DNA of 64,000 nucleotides from Harmothoe impar (lineage: Eukaryota > Annelida > Polychaeta > Phyllodocida > Polynoidae): contig OX381710.1 in the NCBI GenBank assembly GCA_947462335.1, positions 64,599,303 through 64,663,302 on the forward strand, in the 5' to 3' direction. The notes beneath the pieces are model-generated. The model did no database searches and was not told the origin of the DNA. It worked only from the letters and a program-made list of their open reading frames with translations. Position 1 is the stretch's first letter; the number at the start of each line of letters is the position of its first letter. Position numbers and translations under genes: made by a program. Positions 51,601-63,709 of this stretch are shown one piece after another.

Positions 51601-54600
51601 CCACTGGTGACTTCAAAAGCCAGAAGGAGACAGAAAAAAGGACCATCAGTGCTATCTCCACTGACGGCAAGACCATCACCCTAGACAAGCCCCTACTCTA
51701 CGTACATTATGCACAGACAGAGACGTTTGCGGACACGAGTACTTTCAGGATGGAGGCGTCTGTCGGCCTCCTGTCCCGCACCATCGTGGTGACCAGCTGC
51801 ACCAGCAGCCTCGACCCCTCCGTCGTCATCCCGGCCTGCCCCGCCGACTTCAACCCAGGTGGGTTTGCTGAGACTGAGAGGTTGATTGAGAGGTTGATTT
51901 ATCTTTTATTGATTCATTAATTAAATTCAACTTTTCTATCACCGACAGTCAGGTTGGCTCTGGGTTGGCAGTTTGTGAATATCATTAACAGATGATATGA
52001 AGAAAGGTTTACATGTAATACTTAGATACATATTACCTCAATGTAGTCCTGGTGTGTGCATGAATGTCATCTTGGTGAGGCTGCTAGCCAGAGCTGCATT
52101 CTGACGACTCATCAGGAGAGAATCAACCCCACAGTCAGCATGATGATTGAATACAACGCTCGCACCAGAGCTGCATTCATGCATCATAACGACCAATGGG
52201 TATAATGCATTAAAGCAGTATGCAGCCTTTATAGGGTTAAGACTAACTTGATGCTTTGATGGATTACAGATCGATTCGCCACCCAGACGTGCTTCCAGGG
52301 CAGGTTTGGAGAAGAGGTGGGCAGCACCGAGTTTGGCGTTCAGATCCTGTTCAGCCCTGCAGCTCGTGACTCCGGTGAGGCAGTTGGACATCTAGAGTAT
52401 ACAGAAATCACGGATGCTGGACAAGTAAGGGCAACTCAAAACTGACTTCACTGCTCGCCACATATTTGATACCGTATATGGCAATGCTGTCCCATTTTAA
52501 CATATCTTTCATAAAAAAACGCTGGAAATAAACTTAAAACCCTATAGGAAAAAACGATTATACTCTCATTAACTCAAATGCACAAATGCCTTATGCAAGT
52601 ACTCCCTACAGTATTTCTTCTACTATCTATCGATAATTATCAAGTTACACATGGTTCAAATTAGCCGCTATTCAAAATAAAAGTGTTTATGATAAATCTT
52701 AAAGTAGCCATCCATAAATCTTTTTAGACAGCGTTTGCTACTCCACAGTTAGCAAACAATATTCTTTTTATACATAATAAAACAAAGAGTCACACATATA
52801 GGAGCCTATATAGGTCACCATACGCTTTAATGAATCAACATTAAGGAGACGTATGATTTACCACATACAATATTGGGTTACAATTCATTCATACTTGTTA
52901 GCTAGTATGTCTATTTTCCATAGGCTTACCGTTTGGGGCGGTACCCGGTTCACTTCCACAACATGGGCGACACTTCCAGCAACGGTGAATGTAACTGTAC
53001 GGATAACAAGGCAGGATCCTACGTGCGGGGCTGCTCCATCCACCTGCAAGTAGCAATACTCTTCATCCCTTTAAAGGCCTACTTTCCGTATCATGCTAAC
53101 CCCTCAGGAGTGTATCAACCTGTAGGGTCGCCGTGATGCTTGAGTGTAACCCTGCAGAATCACTCGGCAGGGCCGCATTCACGCAATACGCTTGGACAGT
53201 TTGGGTGGCTTACGAGCAATGTATTTGTAAGATCTTTGTGTTTTTAATTTTCACTAGGCCCAACAAATTAATGAAAAATGAAAAAAAAGTTAAATGAAAC
53301 TAGAGAAGTATATGTTTCAAGAAGATCTATATCAGTACTGTAGGCTCCATAGACGATCCGTAGAGGATCAGACTATTGGTGATATATGGTACTGCGTTTG
53401 AAACCGTGGTGTACCATTTGATTGTCAAATCAAAACATTGATAATATATAACAAATATGTTAGACTATAGCTCAGAAGGTACACACCATAACAGATTATC
53501 TGTGTGTACACCCATATTACAACCTCCAACTCCTTTATCAACTCATGCATTTTTACTCTTTGAAAACATTTTGGAACTCAAAATTCAATTTGATTTCAAT
53601 GTGTAGACTCTATAAGTGGCAGTGGTGGTAATATGAAATGGGATGAGCTTCAGCTAAAACGTATTTATAATCCGCCACACACATAGGGTAAATTTACCTG
53701 GAGTCGGACACATGTATACCCTGAGACGGACACTTGAATTCGTGTGGATTTAATCATTCTAGCCTCTTTATTTGTTAATAATTGCAAAGATTAGGTTTTA
53801 TCTTTTTTTCCATCAAAGAGCCACTTGAAGTCGTATCATGCAGGAGTAGTTAGAAATGTCAGTGTCTGTCTCATGGTATGTATCCGACTCATGGTGAATC
53901 TACCCTAGGCGAAATATAAAAAAAGGTTTGTGTCAGGTCACCCAACTGACCCTATCATAATAGAGCCGACCCTACGTGTTTTCTTTGCAATTCTGAAGAA
54001 TTTTTAATATTTCTACATTTCTTTGGTCAATTTTAGGGTTCACACAGAGCTGACAACTCTTTTCATATTCAGAGAATAATGTAAAATAGAAAGGCAGGAT
54101 GGCACGTGAAGATTTATGCCATTTTGAAGACATTTCCAAATTCTTATGCTTTTTTGGGTCAATTTTAGGGTATGTAGACGGACCGCCACCTTCATGTAAA
54201 ATTTCCTTTTTTCATCCGACCTACCGACCCTAGACTTTCATCCCATGTTACCTGAAACAAACCTTTTTTTTAACCCTACAGGAGTTTTAACAGAGCCATC
54301 AACATCCACGGCACGCGGTATGTGTTGGTGGAGTACAACGTGGTGTACGACATCATGGGGGGAGCCTTCTTCCTGGAGGACGGCGTGGAGACGTGTAACA
54401 TCATCAGATACAACCTCATCGTGGCCGTCAAACCAAGCAGCAGTCTGCAGGTATGTGCAAACACATAGACAGAGGTCCACTCTGATCTGTCTGAATGACC
54501 GGTTACTCCACGAGAGGTAGCTTGGATCATATCACACAAGGCGGAGAAACCAGGAAGGCGGAGAAACCAGGAATTCAGACTGATTAGAGTGGATCTCTGT

Positions 54601-57600
54601 GTTTATTTCATGTAACCAGCAGCTTCGCTGCTGCACATAGCCCTACCCTGCTACCTGTCCTGGTCGGGGGTGGGTAGACCAACGTTTAGTGGGAGAACAA
54701 CATGGCGTAGGGCGGCAAAGTAACTACCGACCAGGACCCAACAAAATCGCCTCGGGTGAAGTGCATCATGGGAGCAACACCGATATTAATGTGGTCCTAA
54801 TTATTCATAAATTGTATCTAAAAAAGACATTTAAAGATTGGTTTCATAGCCATTGGAGAACGGCCATTCTAGTACTTAAGCATAGTAACTTTGTATCTCC
54901 ACATGAAATAAAAGTAACATCCACAGCAGTTTGAAGCCTGTCACCCTTGATTTTGTCAGCAATCCGTAGCGGCCTGTATCTTTAAATAAGTGTACGTTCT
55001 TAAATAAGCGCCAGGGTGTTAAAATTGATAAAATATATATGTAGGGCCTCCACGTGTGTCTCTGTGCATGTGTATATTGTATATACTTGAGGAAATACCC
55101 ATTTGAAACGGCATACCAGTAAACAAATAACGTTATACACCATTTTATAACGTTATATAACGTTATATGTCAACGTTTTTCTAAGGCTCTTCAGTATGGC
55201 ATAACGTTATGTAAAATCTAAAACGTTATTTTGACGTAAAATAACGTTTTTTTGTTAGCTGGGATATTGTCAGCTTTGATATGAATAGTTGTGACTTGAC
55301 AATAACATCATTTTAACCATAAAATCCCCAGGTGGATGACCTGACGCCTGCTGCCTTCTGGATCACCAACCCCAATAACTGTGTGAACCACAACCACGCC
55401 ATGGGCAACTACGGCTTCGGCTACTGGTACCGCATGGAGAAGAAGGCCCTGGGATCCAACATCCACGTCAGCACCAACCCGCAGTGCGTGCAATTACTAC
55501 AGTTCTACAACAACACGGCTTGCCATAACGGCCGCTACGGCCTCTGGGTGTTCGAGTTCTACTTCCCCAAACCCGGCCCGGCCGTGTTCGATACCTTCAC
55601 GGCCTGCTGCAACCTCAGGGGCTTTGAGTCGGGCGACACGGGCCTCATCCAACTCGTCAACTCAGTGTTAGTCCACAACCACCGGGCCAATGTGGAGATG
55701 CTCCTTAACCTGAAGGAGCACGTGGCCACCAGCCTCCGCTATGACAGAGTGGGAGGCTTTGCCATCATTAACTGCAGAATCATTGGTCAACTCAGCTTCC
55801 ACCCCTCACCACCAACAATACTGGGCCTGGTGCTGCCTCTGGACAGTGGCTTGTCCGTCTACAAAGTGACCTTCATTAACTTTAACTGTGGGGCTAGTGA
55901 AGGTTTTAAAAGTTCTGCCATTGGGCTGGTTAAGATCACGTGTACCTGTAGGACTCTGTGTGGTGCATACGAGTACAGGTTCGCCGTCATAGGCTGGGTT
56001 AACACCGCATGCAAAGCACGCATCGAATATGAGCATCAGGTAGGATGTTGGATTATTTTGTATAAATATTTTACGATTGTAAGAATTTCATTCAATTAAG
56101 GTTACATTTTCCAATGCAATTTAAAATAGTGTACATATAGGTGAATAGATCAAAAATGTATTACTTGGCTATCAATGAGAGAATAATCAAAAGAGAGATG
56201 TATGGGAGAAAAAACAGAAAACAGAGATGCTTAACTCGAGAGCATCATATTCAATAGCCAATAGTTTAGTGCAGATGACGCTTTAAGGGCCGCACAGTGC
56301 TTTAAGTTATCACCGTATCATGGCGACAAAATGACATAGTGTGGTGCTCGCAGCGCCAATTGGTGACCAACGGAAGACCCAATAAACACAACAGGCTAAC
56401 CAAGACGAGTACACGTACTTGGTTCTCACCCTCTCCCTCACTAACGTAACACACTATATTATTCCATCTATATTAACAACTATGCTGTTCAGAACAGGTT
56501 AATAAAGGCATACTTTTTTACAGTTTGCGCTGGTTGATTTAGATGGAAGTTTGACTGCTAGTACTACCCCAGCTCGTGTGGGGGTAGTCGGCAACACAGT
56601 GGTACCGAACAGTGACCTCCTGCCAGCAAACTGTGTTAGAAGTGTTACTGAGTGGAGCATAGGAGGCGACCACAATGTAAGTACAATCAACTTAGTCAGA
56701 TATATGTCACTTGGTACATTTTTGAATCGCTATAATGTTAAGTCAAAAGACTGATTAAATTTAGATGATGGGTTGATGATATGTATAATCAATAATAATA
56801 TCTCCGTATTTTATCATATTCACTGTTGGGATGAGATCTCATTAGCAATTTTGAAATTGGTAATGCCAGCTGACTTGCAGCTACTATCAATTCCACTGGG
56901 GCCACAAGTGTAGACTTACTCCTAAAAGTCATATAGTTCTAAAACAGAAATTGGCTAAATAGTATCCAGGCAGTGAGACATGAGTTTTTAATCGGTATGG
57001 GATAAATATAATCATTGATGCCTGATCCAATCAATACGTTGAATTTCCAGGGAACAATATGTCCAGCCGTTGTTAAGTTTGTTAAGTTTAACTTCAACAC
57101 GCTCGTGCCTGGATCTCTGGAGTACAAAAGAGTATTCATACTCAACCAACATGGGTACACCGTGTAAGTAAACCTTTACGCATTTCCAGGTAACAAAAAT
57201 ACGTTATTCAACGTGAGAAAAACGTTTCTGAAACTGTGGAAACGTTTGGGAAAACGGCAATACAATGTTATTTGGCGTAAAATCATTGACATCAAGTAAT
57301 GCATATTACGTTTGGAAGTACATCATTCAAATGTTATTTACGTATTTGATAGCAATAGATATGGGTGTAACATTGATATATGTTTGGTACTATGTATACA
57401 CCCTATAAGTATGTAAAATGATGTTTGATTATATGACTATACTAATTTATCTCAGATCATTAGTGGTGGATTCACCCAACCTCTCCCTTTCATATCCTCT
57501 ACTACATAAAGCCAACTGTACCCTGTAGGTAAATCAGGTGACAAGTCATTGTTCATAGCGACATCTAAAGTACGTTGTGTAATTGCAGGCCGTATATACA

Positions 57601-60600
57601 TCGAGAATATTCCCATATTTACCACCTGAAATAAGGTAGCTCTACCCAATACTGATATTAGGTGTCCCCCTGCACTATATAGGATTTACCTTATATACAT
57701 TAGTTGTCCCCCCCCCCCGCCCAGCTTCTCTCGTAGTGCCTCACCCATACACAGCCTAACGTTAATCAGGCGAATAGCTGTTCCTGGGACAAGGTCTAGT
57801 TTCCGTATACTACTCACGCCTTGTCTTATGTCAAGAGCTGTGCCGGGGACAAAGTTCAGTTCCCGTATACTACTCACACCTTGCCTTATGTTAATAGCTG
57901 TGCCGGGACAAGGTCCAGTTTCCGTATACTACTCACACCATGCTTTATGGTAGTAGTTGTGCTGGGGACAATGTCCAGTTTCCGTATACTACTCACACTT
58001 TACCTCATGGTAATAGCTGTGCCTGGGACAAGGTCCAGTTTCCGTATACTACTCACGCCTTGCTTTCTGGTAATAGCTGTTCCCGGGACAAGGTCCAGTT
58101 TCCGTATACTACTCACACCTTGCCGTATGGTAATAGCTGTGCCTGGGACAAGGTCCAGTTTCCGTATACTACTCACACCTTCCCCTATGATACCGGGACA
58201 TCAGCCTGTCACTGCTCAGTTGGCTTTAAAAGTTATCGTTCCGTACCCATATCATTCTGTTTGTACCATATACCCTTTGAAGTGAATTTGTTATCTTATA
58301 AATAGAGGAACTTAAGCCATTCAATATCAAGTAGCTCCACTCCAGATAAGGGATATACTATGTGTGATGTGTGTTCACTTTGGCCATATTATCTACTGCA
58401 GGATAGTGTGGAGAAAGTTAAGTCGCGACTATGCCAAGGGCTACTATGCACTCCTACCTGTCTACAAGAAAAATGACACCTCTAATCCGTGCATGCCGTA
58501 CGTCATGTGGTTCGAGAATGGAGAGCATTTATCAAACATCAGTTATAAAGCCCAATACACGGGACTACAGGTAGGTGTATCATTGACATTGTGTACACCC
58601 ATAGCACAAATAGACGGAAGATACTTAATGCATATGGTGACTCCCAATTGCTCAAGTCAAGGATCATCTCTAATATCACTACCTTAAAACATCGGTTACC
58701 TATTTATAATTTTATCTCATCGATAAGCCAGATGTGACGTGAAAATTACATCTAACGGTTTCAAACATAATTTAAGGTAAATCATTTTGATGCCAAAGTT
58801 TAACGTTTTTAAACTATTTTACTAAGGACACTGGCTGGCAATACCTTACCTGTAATGCTTAAGGTACATAATCTGGCTTATAGTGCAAAACGATGTGTAA
58901 AGGTTTTCATATGCGAAGTTCCTGTAAAGTCCATGAAGACTTTGATTCCCAGTAAGTAGTAGTATTTCTCAAATGGGATTAAGGGTGGGTCTAAGAGCTG
59001 TTATTTGTGGTGTGTACAAGAATTGGTTAAGCATGCAGGCCTATAGGACATATTTAGGAGTAGAGGTGTGATCCTCTTTCACATAGGATGAGAGTTATAA
59101 CCCTTAAAGGGTGACTTTATATATGCTATGACATTAGTCATTGTGATAAGTAAATGCAGCCGTGATGAGTAAATCGCCATGAGTAACATGCATGCATCAT
59201 TCTGACCCTAAGCTTGTGACATTCCTGAAGGGGGGGGGCATGATGTGGAAAGACAAAAAGACACAGCTATTTGTATAATACATACATGGATGTGTAGAAC
59301 ATGTTGCTGTGGTCTATTGAGAACCAGTTTACTTTTAGTTGTATAAGTTGAATATAACAGACACAGCCTCTGTACGCAATCTCTTGGTGAACGAACAGTC
59401 ATGGCGGAGTACACTCATCTCAGCCTCACCAATATAACACATACAGGGTTGTGGCTGTAATGTAACCATCATGGGATTAAATAACGTATGCTCATCAGCT
59501 CCAACCACTTGATCATAATTCTCAAGAAAGGATCCCTATTTAACCTCTTCCCTGTACAGGATACGTGCGTCATCATGAGTCATAACGGGACGCATGCTAA
59601 AGACACGGGGTACGACAGAGTCAAGGTTTTGGAGAAGAACAATCCAGTCCCAGGCCAATCTACTGTAGCGCTGTCATCCCAGAGTCAGAACGGCCAGTGG
59701 ACCTATGATAACTCAACCAAAGTCTTGTCTTACCAGAGTAAGTTCTGCTTAGTGCATTTTGTATAATGGCCAAGGGTACTTTAAGTGTTACTCAAATCTC
59801 GCATATATACCTAAATCGACTTTCATGCGATCCACGCTTGGCCACAGACCTTATTTTAGAAAAAGAGGTTATACCAGATGATAAGCCACTTCCTCATTAA
59901 TCTACTTTCAGGAAACAATCTATATGTAAATTGGTGTGCGCCTTATAACTGCTAATGAAGAGGTCACACAGATACGGGTATTAGTTATATACTATAAATG
60001 TCTTAAGAGGGGAATTCCAGACCAAAGTTGATTACTCTATTTATAGGGGCGGATACTACTTTAACCTCACTGACAAGTATGAACATGAGGGAGGGGAACA
60101 GATACTTACGAGCCCGAATCTCCATGCCCTGGCTTAGCCACGTATTGGGAAATCACTGTTCCTCCTCCGATCCTGTATATGTGCAGGTTACTGTGGTTAT
60201 GATGCTCGCTCCGGAGTTGGGAGGTCCCAGGCTCTAATCATGGTGAAACTAAAAATCCAACTTGGCTATACCTCTACAATATGATGCTTGTTGTTGCAGT
60301 CTCTGCTGGACCTAACCACCAGAATGTGCTGGTGCATCTATCGGCAGAGAACTGCCTCTTCGTTAACTGCACCCCGCCTGCCGATGCTGCAACCCAGGTA
60401 CACTAAGTTGTTTGTATTACATGGCAGATACAACCCCCTCTATGTTAAATCTATGAGAGCGTTGAAGCCATACTGCATGGCCTCCAAGTTTGTTAATTTT
60501 CTTCATATTAATACAGTAGGGCCATGTTATAAACATAAAACCCCACTTGTTAACCTACATCACACATCACTCGTTGAAGATGGAACATATCACACATAAC

Positions 60601-63600
60601 TAGGCTATGTCGCACTTTAGCACCGGGATACCCGTGCTTACGATCTCTTTTACCCTTTTACTGTAAAAGTGGAACGTTTACCTTATAAATGGAAGGCCTT
60701 ATTTTGATTGTATTCTACCTTTATTGGGTTTATTTTTCACTGAATAAAGGGCATACTGTACTGTTAATAAGTCTACTATGACCCTTATTCAGTGAAATAC
60801 AGCCCCATGGGGCTAGATTGTTATCTCGACCATTTTAAAGGGCCTCATAATGATTTCTTTCTATAGAAAAAAGGGGCCTAAAAATGGCTATTTTGTGAAG
60901 TCAATGGGGGCCAAAGTGCGATGATATATAAGGGAATGAATGGAAATTTATTCAGGAAAAATTACAATGATTAACCCCTGCGGGGCAAGCTTCTTTCTAT
61001 AGGAAAAAATGGCCTCAAAATGACTATTTTATCAAGTTAGCCGGGGCCAAAGTGCGATGATATATAAGAGAATGAAGTGAAATTTATTCAGAAAAAATTA
61101 CAATGATTAACCCCGCCGGGGCTAGCTTCATTTTATAGGCAAAAAAGGGCAAAAAAAGGGCTATTTTCTGAAGTCAGCCGGGGCCAAAGTGCGATGATAT
61201 ATAAGGGAATGAATGGAAATTTATTCAGGAAAAATTACAATGATTAGCCCCTGCGGGGCTAGCTTCTTTTTATAGGAAAAAAACTGACTCAGAATGTTTT
61301 TTTTCTGAAGTCAGTCGGGGCCAAAGTGCGATGATATATAAGGGAATGAATGGAAATTTATGCAGGAAAAATTACAATGATTAACCCCTGCGGGGCTAGC
61401 TTCTTTTTATAGGAAAAAAACTGACTCAAAATGGCTTTTTCTGAAGTCAGCCGGGGCCAAAGTGCGATGATATATAAGGGAATGAATGGAAATTTATGCA
61501 GGAAAAATTACAATGATTAACCCCTGCGGGGCTAGCTTCTTTTTATAGGAAAAAAACGGACTCAAAATGGCTTCGTTTCATGGCTTCAGGGTGCGTGTTT
61601 TCAATCCGGTGCTAAAGTGCGATATGGCCCATAACTACACCATGCAGAGGGTAGGGTGCGGTATAGTATTTTGCAGGCTTTGTGCCTAAAAGAGGTGAAA
61701 CTTCTTGTACTAGGGTAGACCGCCCATGAGATGGCTAATTGGTATGATGGTACCATGAGTAGACTGGTATGTCTCCATCAGGGTGCCATTGATCATGAGG
61801 CCAATCTTCCACAGGGCTTGCATAGACATAGGGGTGATCTTTCTCAGGGCCGATCGCCATAGGGTCAACAGTCCACATGGATCCTGATCCATGTACTGGT
61901 CTACTCAAGGTACCAACACACCAGCTAATCATCTCATGGGCGCTCTACCCTACTTCACTACTAAATGAACCTTTCTGTTTGAGTAGCCGCCAACAGACAC
62001 ACGCCCTGCCAGTGTTTGTAGCTGGTCTCAGACGTCCACCTGGGGGACGTCAGGAACCTGCGGCAGCTGGCTGACGTCGGCCGGTGCTGCAGGCGGGGCC
62101 GCCCTGCCCACAGCCGGGGCCAAGGTCACCATCACTGATGGCGGCACAGGTGAGCAACTGGAACTGTCTTTGTACCATGAGCAGCTCAGAAGCTGTATAA
62201 TACGCTTGTAGTAGCTTTTTACCCTCTTTTAACCTTATAAATCATGAGCTGTAGTTTTAGTACATTATCCTAGCCTATCTATTACACTTTTCCTTTTTGC
62301 ATAATATATAAAGAGTATCGTACTATTCTGTCATGAATCTATAGCCAAATTATTAATTCCAACTTCATACGTTTGTAGTATAGGTGTGTAGCTGGATGCA
62401 TTATCAACCGATGAAAATAATCCCTGCATTCACTGCAGAATTATGTAAAAGCTGGTACTCAGGTGACCGCTGTTATCAGTTCTTGTCTCGCCAGTACCCG
62501 CTTAAGTAATGGACGCGCCCACAGGACGACCAGCACGACCCTATACATGATGATGATGCCTGAGATCTAGTGCATTAATGTGTAATGCCCTTTACCACCA
62601 CTTTAGGGAGTGGTCATTTTTTAACAACGGGGGAGTGGTGGATTTTCGCAGTGGGTGCAATTTTTTAGGTCCCCCCCGTGCCTCAAGAGGGGTCCAAACT
62701 TTGTTGGTCCCCCGCCCCTTCAAGGTGTCCAAATTCTTCTGGTCCCCGCCCCCCCCCCCCAATTCACCAACCCCCCCCCCCCCATGTTATTTAACAAATT
62801 ACCACTTAAGTGTTAAGTTTCATGATGCATTTTGCATGGCACATAGTACTCACACACTCTCAGTGGTACACTAACTGTATTGTCTCTGTATAGCAGCACT
62901 GTCGTCTTAACTGCAGGTTACACCGTCTTAGATGTCACAGGCACAATGCCATGTTTTGAGAGCATCGTGGTCAAAAAGGGCGCCACCCTGGAGGTGGAAC
63001 CTACCAACGATGTGCACATCTGTGCCACCTACATCGTGGTGGAAGGAGGGGGTCGGCTCATCATCGGCCGGGAGGGTACTCCAGCTACTGGGGAGATCAA
63101 AATATGTCTCAAGGGTCAACACACCACTTCCGAATTCCCAACGCGAGATGGACCAAACATAGGAGCCAAAGTGTTAGGTGAGTATACACTGGATATCGCG
63201 AGGCTATCGTTTTAGCTGAGATGATAGGGCAATATGCAATAAAGGCATTAATGTATTATGTCCTTTGTCGTGATGATGCGTGAATTCCCCCCAGAGCTGC
63301 GTCTGACCAGTGTAACGTTTATCACAGCCACTACGTATCAGTGATGGCTGTGTGCTGAATCAGGCTTTGCAAAACTTTTTCACCATGCAGGACATTCGGT
63401 CGTGCAGTTTGCCAATTTTGCAGGACTGGGTGGATATCTGCAGCACCAGATACCAAAATCAAAGTCTTGTCTATCATTTAGGATAATTTACTTTTTTATG
63501 ATAGTAAAAAATAAATGAAAATAAATATCCCCTGCCTAGAATTTCTTTGTACTCTCCAAATTGTAACCTCAGTTCTACTTGGAATATTTGAAAAATAATT

Positions 63601-63670
63601 GTGTCAGTTCTAAAAAGCCCAGAATCTGCATGGCATCTGGTTCGTTGCTTCTATCCATACATGCATACAA

Positions 63671-63709
<39 letters not shown>

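Noticed and set aside
57821..58305. Repeat protein coded by the 60-bp array
   Set aside because: Open only because the period is a multiple of three; no splice signals and all host phases close without it.
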